Assembly (NCBI GenBank): GCA_012932865.1
Contig: SAXG01000010.1
Span: 558,001 to 622,000, forward strand
DNA: 64,000 nt
Reading direction: 5' to 3'
Source: Amylostereum areolatum
Taxonomy: Eukaryota; Basidiomycota; Agaricomycetes; Russulales; Stereaceae
Every line of letters begins with the position of its first letter. The first letter of the stretch is position 1. Positions 20,648-28,903 of this stretch are shown in pieces. Below the pieces are notes generated by a model. The model was not told the DNA's origin. It did not search any database and was given only the letters and a program-made list of their open reading frames with translations. Made by a program: the position numbers and the translations under genes.

Positions 20648-21332
20648 TCACATATACATGCCTTGCTTCACCCAAAACCAATCCACCGTCCGACGCGCAA
20701 TTTCTTCAAGACAGTTGAACTCATCCTTGAACTCCGACTTCAACTCTTTTGATATGGTGCTTGTCGGAAAGAAGCGAAGGATGGCGAGACCTTCGAGAGT
20801 CTTCACACGTGAAAGCATGACATATAAACTTTGCAAGGAGCGTGTACCGGCAATGTCAACAATAGCGGTGTCAAGTGATCGACCTTGGCTTTTATAGTCA
20901 GTATACGCATACGACAGAAGCAGGGGAAGCTGAGTCCGCGAGAAATGGAATGCGGTCTTCGTCGTCTTTGACTTGTACTTGATGGAATTGGTTACAGGAA
21001 ATATAGGAACAACGTTCGGTGGCAGACCTTCGCACCGCAAATCGCAGTCAGCAAACTCAACATAAGCACATACAGGGTATACGCAACCATCATCACCGAC
21101 TTCAATGTCGACGTGACGGGGAATACCTTCTTTTCCGTTCACAACACCGTGTAACATGTAAGTGGTCTCCATCACCATTACACGCATATCTTGGACCACA
21201 GGAAAGTAACCGAGCATATCATCAGTGTGCGTCGAACCCAGCCTTCTCAACTTCTCGACGAGGGGCCCGCTCACCATTGTAGAACTGATAGTGTCCTTTG
21301 CGCACAAAAACACGACATTTTCCTGTGCAGCG
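20648..21332 (-). pseudogene. Helitron helicase, C-terminal piece
   Basis: 222 codons of PIF1-type helicase C-terminal domain, entered at 21332 where the copia element begins. The conserved block LLLSYAYTDYKSQGRSLDTA followed by RSLQSLYVMLSRVKTL (about 20800-20890) matches the final helicase motifs (the T-x-x-K-S-Q-G type). It is the end of the Helitron protein: the preceding part is at 34385-35992 on the same strand, and the two rejoin in frame at ...AYAHA / AQENVV once the copia element and one copy of CAGCG are removed. The stop is 50 bp from the convergent gene at 19429-20598. The Helitron 3' hairpin and CTRR end were not identified. Confidence 0.85.
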
Positions 21333-21657
21333 TGTTGAAGTCGCAGTTGAAGGGGCTAGCCAACTAGCTAGGGACACTCAGAACTGACACAAACAGTGGA
21401 TTGCTGCAGCACAGAATGAGCGACTGAGAAACAAGACAGAAACAAGCAAAGGGCATACCTGCAGCACAGAATGAGTGACTGAGGAGGAGCAGACGCGTGT
21501 GGCTGCAGGTAGAGGCCACGGAGCGTGGGAGGAAACTCGGAATAAGCCGAGAATCGACCTAAAGCGGTAACTAACTCGAAACTGAAGCTAGGGAAGCTAG
21601 CTCAGGCTGAACTACAGTAAGTACAGTACAATAGCGAACAGTGGATGAAGTGGAGAG

Positions 21658-22076
21658 TGTCACGGATCGCTCTATTTCTCTCTTCGTTTGCAGACCTCGT
21701 ACACGCGACGCGTCACGGCACATGACTTTCCCTTGCATCACATGCTTCAACGACGTCATTGCCGGACTTCCGAGCGGGGTTCCGCATCCTTATCTATGAC
21801 ATCATTGCTCCGGACCTTCGTCCTCCGCCCCATGACTCCTTTCTTATTGTTCCCCCCGCTCGCACCACTATCGCATCGCATCGCACCATCGTACCCACTT
21901 GTATATAAGGACAGTGTTTCTCTTCCCTTTTCCCTAGACTGTCCATCTCGTCATATGGTACTGTAGCGCACGTTGCACTACCCTAGACCCCGGCACTCTC
22001 GAATCTATTTTCTTCTCGCTCCTCCCATCGTCGCGACTTAGGCGGTTCATCGGTCTCATAAACTGCGTTTCTGACA
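21658..22076 (+). repeat. Gypsy A 5' LTR
   Basis: 419 bp, TG...CA ends, TATA box (tatataag near 21902). Preceded by TSD GAGAG. Confidence 0.95.
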
Positions 22077-22694
22077 CCTGGACAGTCTACCCCTACGCCT
22101 ACCTCGCACCCCTCTCTCCATCTACCTCTGCCGTCTCTACGACGTTAAAAAACTCCCACCACGGACCTCCCGAACGCACCGGTCTTCCTCCCGTTCAACG
22201 GAAAGCCGATCACCCCCCGCGACGACGCACCACTCCCCTACCCTTGGTCCGACGCCGTCACCGTCAACTGCCTCGTCCCCGTACAGAACCTCTGCAAGAA
22301 AGATCCCTGGACCGCGCACGGCCTCAACTTCCGCATCTTCGAGTGGAGGTGGCACAAGGATCACGGTACTGTCGTCCTCGCCCTATACGTCTGGATCACT
22401 ACGTGCATCAACGTAGATCTCGAACGCCTTGAATTCACCCTCCACGCCCCCACCTACCACACATACCTCATCCAAGACGCCCCCAACCCGATCCTCCAAA
22501 CCAGTTTCACCTCCGTCTCCCAGTTTAACCGCCGGACCCCCGAATCCACCCCGCCACCAGTCCTCCGTCCCACCATCAAGGGTAAGACCCTTCGTCGCCG
22601 CCACCACGAACATAAGATCCGCCAGGCAGTAAAAGCCGGCTACCTCACCAAGAAACTCCTCGGCCGTCGCCCCATCGCGGCGGACTTCTTCTAG
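22077..22694 (+). CDS. Gypsy A upstream frame (ORF1), no ATG, conserved among copies
   Basis: The frame ending in TAG at 22692-22694 is open back into the 5' LTR without any ATG. It encodes about 205 residues, with DTWTVYPYAYLAPLSPSTSA at the start (about 22074-22133), a middle block rich in W and aromatic residues (NFRIFEWRWHKDHGTVVLAL), and a basic C-terminus (KGKTLRRRHHEHK ... RRPIAADFF). The same protein, partly decayed, is present in copies C (43450-44063) and D (minus, 58293-57700), and its end in B (39083-39273). Preservation of sense and of the terminal TAG in four copies argues that it is translated, but how it starts is not evident. I do not recognise a domain. Confidence 0.55.
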
Positions 22695-24311
22695 ACCATC
22701 ATCACGTCCTCCACAGCCCCTCGTCCCCCCACTCCGAACCTCCCCCCAGGCGTTTTTCGAGACTACTGTCCCGAAGAATACTATATCCTCACCTCGCAGC
22801 AGACTAAGGAATCTGTACGTTGGCTGCACGACGAACCAAACCGGCAACATCGAGACTGGTACTTCGACGACCGCGACGAACAACCCTACGTCGAAGAATC
22901 GGATTTTGCCACCGCTGCGGACGTTCTACAGCGCTTCCTGAACCCCCCTCCGACCAACTCACCCCCACCCCGTCGACGTACTGTAATCGAAGTCCCAGAA
23001 GGGATCAACCACAACGACACAACTGGGAAGTGGTACGCCTATAGACGGAACAAGAACGGAACCCCAGGACAATCAGTAGTTGAGTGGCAGCCCACTTCGT
23101 TCAGTCCCGTCCAAGATCACTGGTCGTGGCATCATAACCAGCAATTCCTCACCCCCGTCGACTTCCTTGTCGCAAAACAAGTTGAGGACGAAGTTGAAGA
23201 AGCAGAAGAACGCCGACGAGAAACCCTACGCCGCCTTGATCAAGAACTCGCCCAATCCCTCAACGTCCCCCTCCCCTTCGACAAGATGTCCGACACCGAA
23301 TCCAAACCTGCCGTCTCCAAGCGGGAGATCGGCCCCAAGCCAAAGCCATTCAAAGGCGACAGACGCGACACCCTCCGGTTCTCCCTCGAGCTCCGCATGT
23401 TCCTGTGCGTTAACAAGGAAGTTTATGCCACAGATGACGCCAAGATGATGCTCCTCCTCAGCCTGATGGAGGACGACACGGCGAAAGCCTGGGCCATGCA
23501 TCGCCGCATGGAACTCTTCGCCGACGAAGACGAGAAGGAAGACACCGAAACCCTCGACCCCACGCCCCCAACACTCCACTATAGCTCCTACAAAGAGCTC
23601 TTCGAGAGGTTTGGCAAAGACTTCGTGCCCGTCAATCCGAAGATAGAGGCTCAGTGTAAGATCAACGAGCTCGCAATGACCACCCGGGACGTCACTGACT
23701 TTATCACCGAGTTTGAGATGCTGGCAACCATGTCAGTGTACGACGACGAGGCGCTAATCCACTTTTTCAAGAAGGGACTTCAGCGTGACCTCGGCAAGCA
23801 GGTGGCCCGGTCGTACCCATTCCCCACCAAGCTCGCGGAGTGGAAGGAGCGCGCCCGCCGCATCAACCACCAGTGGCTCGAAGAGAAACCGGAGAGGAAG
23901 AGCAGTCAGTCCAAGGGGGCTGTCGCGCTCACCTCGAACGGTTCGACCAACGACTCCTCGTCGCGCCGAGTCGGCGCCTTCACCAACACCTTGACCCGCC
24001 CTGCAAAACTGACGGACGACGAACGTGCAAAGATGATGCGCGAAGGCAAGTGCTTCATGTGTCGACAAGCCGGTCACGTCTCTCGCGACTGCCCCAACCG
24101 CGACTTGAGCACGCGACGAGTGGGCGCAGTAGAGACTGGGTCCAAGGCCCCTCCCCTGCCGACGAACACGGCTCCGTCCACCGCAAAAGCGACCCCCGAC
24201 CCGTCCAAAACCATCGCGGCAATCACCCGCCAGCTGAAGGATCTGGACGTGGAAGGTAAGGAACAGGCAGTGGCACTGTTGAAGGATATCCTGGAGTCGC
24301 AGGATTTTTGA
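22695..24311 (+). CDS. Gypsy A Gag with in-frame upstream extension
   Basis: The frame after the ORF1 TAG continues open for 197 codons to the ATG at 23286 (MSDTESKPAVSKRE) and on to TGA at 24309-24311. From that ATG Gag is 341 residues: a basic N-terminus, a capsid-like helical region (LRFSLELRMFL ... FITEFEMLATMS), and a CCHC knuckle CFMCRQAGHVSRDC (about residues 257-270) that binds RNA. Copy C has an ATG at the same point (44648), which supports it as a start. The upstream 197 codons (GVFRDYCPEEYYILTS, later KWYAYRRNKNGTPGQ) are also conserved in B and C, so they are coding as well, either as part of a longer Gag or as a second protein. Confidence 0.8.
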   Translation, partial: TIITSSTAPRPPTPNLPPGVFRDYCPEEYYILTSQQTKESVRWLHDEPNRQHRDWYFDDRDEQPYVEESDFATAADVLQRFLNPPPTNSPPPRRRTVIEVPEGINHNDTTGKWYAYRRNKNGTPGQSVVEWQPTSFSPVQDHWSWHHNQQFLTPVDFLVAKQVEDEVEEAEERRRETLRRLDQELAQSLNVPLPFDKMSDTESKPAVSKREIGPKPKPFKGDRRDTLRFSLELRMFLCVNKEVYATDDAKMMLLLSLMEDDTAKAWAMHRRMELFADEDEKEDTETLDPTPPTLHYSSYKELFERFGKDFVPVNPKIEAQCKINELAMTTRDVTDFITEFEMLATMSVYDDEALIHFFKKGLQRDLGKQVARSYPFPTKLAEWKERARRINHQWLEEKPERKSSQSKGAVALTSNGSTNDSSSRRVGAFTNTLTRPAKLTDDERAKMMREGKCFMCRQAGHVSRDCPNRDLSTRRVGAVETGSKAPPLPTNTAPSTAKATPDPSKTIAAITRQLKDLDVEGKEQAVALLKDILESQDF

Positions 24312-27300
24312 AACGCCCCCCAGTTGCATCGTCTGGCGGAGGCAAAGGACTTGTATCATCGGCATCTTACAATCGCTTTTCTGTATTATCATCTATGACC
24401 TCATGTGAGCAATCGTATCCATCATGTGTGCACCTCTCTACTGTCACGAAGAACAGGCAAACACCCTCGATAACGCTCAGAGTCAAGATGATTGGACGAG
24501 CGACAGGCCGACAAATCGACGCAGATGCACTGCTTGACAGCGGTGCAGAAGGAATCATCATCAATCGAAGCTTTGCTGAACGCAAGAAGCTGACCACGAG
24601 AAAACTAGAAAACCCGTTCCCCGTGCATAACGTGGATGGCACCGAGAACATCATGGGCTGGGTACGTGACACAACGACCCAGCGAATCCGGATATACTCG
24701 CAAGACTCAAAGGCATACCATGAGGAAGAAGCTGAGTTCTTCATCACCGACATCGGTGATCACGATATGATCCTTGGAACAGACTGGCTCGATGAGCATA
24801 ACCCCACCATAGACTGGCAGCAAGATCGTGTTGACATGCTCCGCTGCCCTCCCTCCTGCACCCTCTCCGAACCGACCGTGACAAACCTTGCAACAAAGCC
24901 GCGAACACCATCGTCGACCCGATCACAGCGAAAGGTTCAAGCTGATGCGCCTCCTAAGGTACCTCTAGCCCCGGACGACCCCTTCCCAGAACCAGTGTAT
25001 GTCACCTGGGCCCCTATCCCTACGTATGTCATCCCCGCGCGCAGGGTCAAAGGTGTTTGTATCCGCACATCCCATCTCTCACCTCTACCTGCCCGCCTTT
25101 TCACTGAAGACGACGATGAACGACCCAGGGTCTTCCGAGACTGGGAGATCAATGGCCTGCGTCGTGCTGGGATTCTTCCTGAAGTTGACGGCCCTAACCC
25201 GGAGGCAGTACCAATCCGCGCGGGCTTCACCAAGGCGCAAGAGCTTGCAGAGCACTCAAAGGAAAATGCACGTCCGCAAACCTTTGAAGACTTGGTTCCC
25301 CCTCCATACCGCGACTTTGCACCCGTATTCGACAAGAAAACCTCTGAACGACTACCCGACCGACGACCATGGGATCATGCCATCGACATGAAGGACGGCT
25401 TCGAACCCAAGCCGTGCAAGATCTATCTGCTCTCCCCCTCCGAGCAGATCGAGCTCGATACCTTCCTCAACGACCACCTGAAGAAGGGCTACATTCGCCC
25501 ATCGAAGTCGCCGCAGGCAAGCCCGTTCTTTTTCGTCAAAAAGAAGGATGGGAAGCTGCGGCCTGTACAGGACTATCGAGAGCTGAACAAGGGTACCATC
25601 AAGAACGAGTATCCCTTGCCGCTGATCTCAGAAATTGTCGACCACCTCAAAGGTGCAAAGATCTTCTCCAAGATGGACGTCCGCTGGGGGTACAACAACG
25701 TCCGCATCAAGGAAGGCGACGAGTGGAAGGCTGCGTTCAAGATGAATCGTGGCCTCTTTGAACCTACGGTGATGTTCTTCGGCCTTATGAACTCCCCCGC
25801 GACCTTCCAGGCAATGATGAACGAACTTTTCAAGGATCTCATTAACTCGGGCAAAGTCATCATCTACATGGACGACATCCTCGTATTCACTCGAACTATG
25901 GAAGAACATCACGCCATAGTGCGACAGGTTCTCCAACGCCTACAAGACAATGACCTGTTCCTTAAGCCAGAGAAATGCGTCTTCGAGCAGGACTCCGTTG
26001 AATACCTGGGACTCATTATCTCACACAACAAGATTGCCATGGACCCCGTCAAGGTAGCTGGTATCCAGGACTGGCCGACACCCCGGATGGTCAAGGATGT
26101 ACAATCCTTCCTCGGATTTGGTAACTTCTACCGACACTTCATCAAGGATTTCTCCAAGATCGCACGACCTCTGTTTGACCTAACAAAGAAGGACTGCACA
26201 TGGAATTGGTCGGCGGAATGCCAGACGGCATTTAACGCACTTAAAGCTGCGTTCACCTCCTCCCCTGTCTTAGTTATGCCTGATCCAAGGAAACCCTACC
26301 TCGTCGAAGTTGACGCCTCGGACTTTACTACTGGAGGTATACTCTCGCAGAAAGGTGATGACGGTCACTGGCATCCAGTGGCATATCTGTCCAAGGCCCT
26401 ATCGAAACCGGAACACAACTACGACATCTACGACAAGGAGCTACTCGCGATCATCCGTGCGCTCGAATCCTGGCGCCACTACCTCGAAGGCGCCCCCGAC
26501 ACCGTCGAAATCTGGACAGACCACAAGAACCTGGAGCACTTCAAGACGGCACAGAAGCTGAGCCGCCGACAGGCACGTTGGGCTCTATTCCTCACTCGAT
26601 TTTATTTCGCGCTCGTTCACAAACCAGGAGTATCCCATCGCCCAGACCCAATGTCCCGACGACCTGATCACAAGCACGGCTTTGAAAATGACAACAAGGA
26701 GCGTATCTTGCTCGACCCCAAGTACTTCCAGATACGTGCAACAAGGCCAGGAGCAGTAACCTCCCTCGGCGATGTCGAACTCCGACGACGTATCTGCGAC
26801 TGCAAGACCAAGGACATCGAGGTCGTTCAAGCTCTAGATGCCATCTTACGAAATGGACCACGTACACTCGTCAAGAACCTTCAAGAGTGGAACTACGAAG
26901 AAGGCCTGGTCCTGTTTAGAGGAAAGGTATATGTCCCTGCAGACGACGGGTTGCGACGCGACATTGTCAAAATGTACCATGAATCGCCCCTGGCTGGACA
27001 CCCTGGTCGCTTCAAGACTTACGAACTTGTGAGTCGTGAATATTGGTGGCCTGGCATGTCTGTCTTCGTCCGCGACTTCGTAGCAGGATGCGCAACCTGC
27101 CAGTCGACAAAGACACAGAGCAGCCGACCCCACGTCGACATGATCCCGAACGAAGTACCCGACCGACCATTTGGCGTCATCTCTACCGACTTCATTGTCG
27201 AGCTCCCTGACTGCGAAGGCTATAATGCCATCAATGTCGTGGTTGATCGCCTCACCAAGATGGTGGTTACCACCCCATGTACAACGAAGATCACCAGCAA

Positions 27301-28024
27301 TGGCACGGCCGACATTCTCTTCAATAAGGTATACCGACATTACGGCTTGGCGGACAAGATCATCTCAGATCGTGGACCCCAATTTTCTGGGCAGGTAATG
27401 CGTACACTCAACGAGAAGCTCGGGATCAAGTCCGCCCTTAGCACAGCGTATCACCCACAGACAGATGGCCAGACCGAACGCGAGAACCAGAACCTTGAGC
27501 AGTTCCTGCGAGTATTCTGCAACTACCGTCAAGATGACTGGGTGAAGTGGCTGCCCTTCTTCAAGTTTTCTCACAACTCCCGCACCCATGCAGCTACTGG
27601 AAAGGCCCCCTTTGAAGTCCTCTACGGCTTCCTCCCCAAGATGTACCCATCCGTAAATCCATCCTCAAAGGTCCCTGCAGTTGAAGAACGCCTCCGTCAA
27701 CTTGAAGAAGTCCAACAGGAGATTAAGGCCAGCCTTACCCTCGCATCCGACTTAATGAAGCACTACAGCGGTGACACGATCAGCAAATCGACACTGTTTG
27801 CCGTCGGAGACAAGGTCTGGCTCGAAGGCAAAAAACTGAAGACGATGAGGCCGAAAGCTAAGCTTGCTGCCAAACGATTTGGACCCTTCGAGATCGTTGA
27901 CGTCATTAGCCCAGTGAACTACCGCCTGAAGCTGCCAAAGACGTGGAGAATCCACCCAGTCTTCCATGCTTCGCTGCTCACCACGTACAAGGAGACAACG
28001 GCACATGGTCCAAACTATGAATAA
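24308..28024 (+). CDS. Gypsy A Pol (protease, RT, RNase H, integrase), truncated before the chromodomain
   Basis: The Pol frame is -1 relative to Gag and overlaps its stop at ggatttttgaaa (24302-24313). In 1238 codons: retropepsin LLDSGAEG (about 76-82); RT with [26 protein letters not shown] and YMDDI (codons at 25865-25879, about residue 520); RNase H (EVDASDFTTGGILSQKG, KELLAII, WTDHKNL, about 660-750); integrase with H-H-C-C (HESPLAGHPGRF ... CATCQ, about 896-940), catalytic D-D-E (STDFIVELPD, ISDRGPQFSG, TERENQNLEQF), and a GPF/Y module ([10 protein letters not shown], about 1192). TAA at 28022-28024 replaces the CAA found in copies C and D and removes the chromodomain. Otherwise no interruption. 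Confidence 0.95.
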   Translation: MKRPPVASSGGGKGLVSSASYNRFSVLSSMTSCEQSYPSCVHLSTVTKNRQTPSITLRVKMIGRATGRQIDADALLDSGAEGIIINRSFAERKKLTTRKLENPFPVHNVDGTENIMGWVRDTTTQRIRIYSQDSKAYHEEEAEFFITDIGDHDMILGTDWLDEHNPTIDWQQDRVDMLRCPPSCTLSEPTVTNLATKPRTPSSTRSQRKVQADAPPKVPLAPDDPFPEPVYVTWAPIPTYVIPARRVKGVCIRTSHLSPLPARLFTEDDDERPRVFRDWEINGLRRAGILPEVDGPNPEAVPIRAGFTKAQELAEHSKENARPQTFEDLVPPPYRDFAPVFDKKTSERLPDRRPWDHAIDMKDGFEPKPCKIYLLSPSEQIELDTFLNDHLKKGYIRPSKSPQASPFFFVKKKDGKLRPVQDYRELNKGTIKNEYPLPLISEIVDHLKGAKIFSKMDVRWGYNNVRIKEGDEWKAAFKMNRGLFEPTVMFFGLMNSPATFQAMMNELFKDLINSGKVIIYMDDILVFTRTMEEHHAIVRQVLQRLQDNDLFLKPEKCVFEQDSVEYLGLIISHNKIAMDPVKVAGIQDWPTPRMVKDVQSFLGFGNFYRHFIKDFSKIARPLFDLTKKDCTWNWSAECQTAFNALKAAFTSSPVLVMPDPRKPYLVEVDASDFTTGGILSQKGDDGHWHPVAYLSKALSKPEHNYDIYDKELLAIIRALESWRHYLEGAPDTVEIWTDHKNLEHFKTAQKLSRRQARWALFLTRFYFALVHKPGVSHRPDPMSRRPDHKHGFENDNKERILLDPKYFQIRATRPGAVTSLGDVELRRRICDCKTKDIEVVQALDAILRNGPRTLVKNLQEWNYEEGLVLFRGKVYVPADDGLRRDIVKMYHESPLAGHPGRFKTYELVSREYWWPGMSVFVRDFVAGCATCQSTKTQSSRPHVDMIPNEVPDRPFGVISTDFIVELPDCEGYNAINVVVDRLTKMVVTTPCTTKITSNGTADILFNKVYRHYGLADKIISDRGPQFSGQVMRTLNEKLGIKSALSTAYHPQTDGQTERENQNLEQFLRVFCNYRQDDWVKWLPFFKFSHNSRTHAATGKAPFEVLYGFLPKMYPSVNPSSKVPAVEERLRQLEEVQQEIKASLTLASDLMKHYSGDTISKSTLFAVGDKVWLEGKKLKTMRPKAKLAAKRFGPFEIVDVISPVNYRLKLPKTWRIHPVFHASLLTTYKETTAHGPNYE

Positions 28025-28334
28025 CCGCCGCCTGACCTCGTTGATGACGAGGAAGAATATGACGTTGAAGACATCATCGACTCGAAGCCGACCCGCAACA
28101 AGAAAGGCATACAATACCTCGTCAAGTGGGCAGGCTATCCTGACTCCGAGAATACCTGGCTCCCTCGCTCCTTGCTCTCAAAAGTCACCGACATGATCGA
28201 CACCTTCCACAAATGCCATCCAAATGCGCCCCGCCCTGTGTGTTCCCTCGGCATCTCCTTTGACGATTTCCTCGCATCTACCCTTGCAGATGACATTGCG
28301 CTCCAGGCGAAAGCGCGTCTTAAAGGGGGGGTAA
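28025..28334 (+). pseudogene. Untranslated chromodomain tail of gypsy A Pol
   Basis: The frame after the TAA continues with an acidic linker and a chromodomain (KKGIQYLVKWAGYPDSENTW near 28101-28160), the aromatic-cage type fold W-x-x-W-x-G-Y. In copy D the equivalent is in frame with integrase. The frame then enters the polypurine tract and LTR. Confidence 0.85.
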
Positions 28335-28753
28335 TGTCACGGATCGCTCTATTTCTCTCTTTGTTTGCAGACCTCGTACACGCGACGCGTCACGGCACAT
28401 GACTTTCCCTTGCATCACATGCTTCAACGACGTCATTGCCGGACTTCCGAGCGGGGTTCCGCATCCTTATCTATGACATCATTGCTCCGGACCTTCGTCC
28501 TCCGCCCCATGACTCCTTTCTTATTGTTCCCCCCGCTCGCACCACTATCGCATCGCATCGCACCATCGTACCCACTTGTATATAAGGACAGTGTTTCTCT
28601 TCCCTTTTCCCTAGACTGTCCATCTCGTCATATGGTACTGTAGCGCACGTTGCACTACCCTAGACCCCGGCACTCTCGAATCTATTTTCTTCTCGCTCCT
28701 CCCATCGTCGCGACTTAGGCGGTTCATCGGTCTCATAAACTGCGTTTCTGACA
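28335..28753 (+). repeat. Gypsy A 3' LTR
   Basis: 419 bp, preceded by the polypurine tract at 28322-28334 and followed by the TSD copy GAGAG and the remainder of the copia LTR. Confidence 0.95.
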
Positions 28754-28903
28754 GAGAGGGCATGTGAGGGTATAGACGCGGAATGAGGCGATAAGAGGGT
28801 GAATGGAGCGGAATAGAAGCGAATAGAACGGAGATAGGACGGAATAAAGGCGTAGAAATCAGACATAAAGGAATATCTTCAACACTCCCCCGTGATGAGA
28901 CGC

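Larger units (their letters stand above)
21658..28753 (+). mobile_element. Gypsy element A (chromovirus type), young full-length copy
   Basis: 7096 bp with 419-bp LTRs (21658-22076 and 28335-28753) that begin TGTCACGG and end TTTCTGACA; one difference was seen between them (c/t in the ctcttcgtttg/ctctttgtttg segment). Target duplication GAGAG on both sides. A polypurine tract (aaagggggggtaa) precedes the 3' LTR. Coding order: an upstream frame without ATG, Gag, Pol with protease-RT-RNase H-integrase, then a chromodomain cut off by a stop. It sits inside the 3' LTR of the copia element. Chromodomains in this class are thought to guide integration to heterochromatin. Confidence 0.95.
21333..28884 (-). 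repeat. Copia 3' LTR, split by gypsy element A
   Basis: Segments 21333-21657 and 28759-28884 together equal the other LTR. The 5 bp GAGAG are duplicated on both sides of the gypsy element (21653-21657 and 28754-28758). Confidence 0.95.

Noticed and set aside
23226..23579. Minus-strand frames over gypsy gag (also near 40000 and 44800)
   Set aside because: Recur at the same place in each gypsy copy only because they are antisense to gag.
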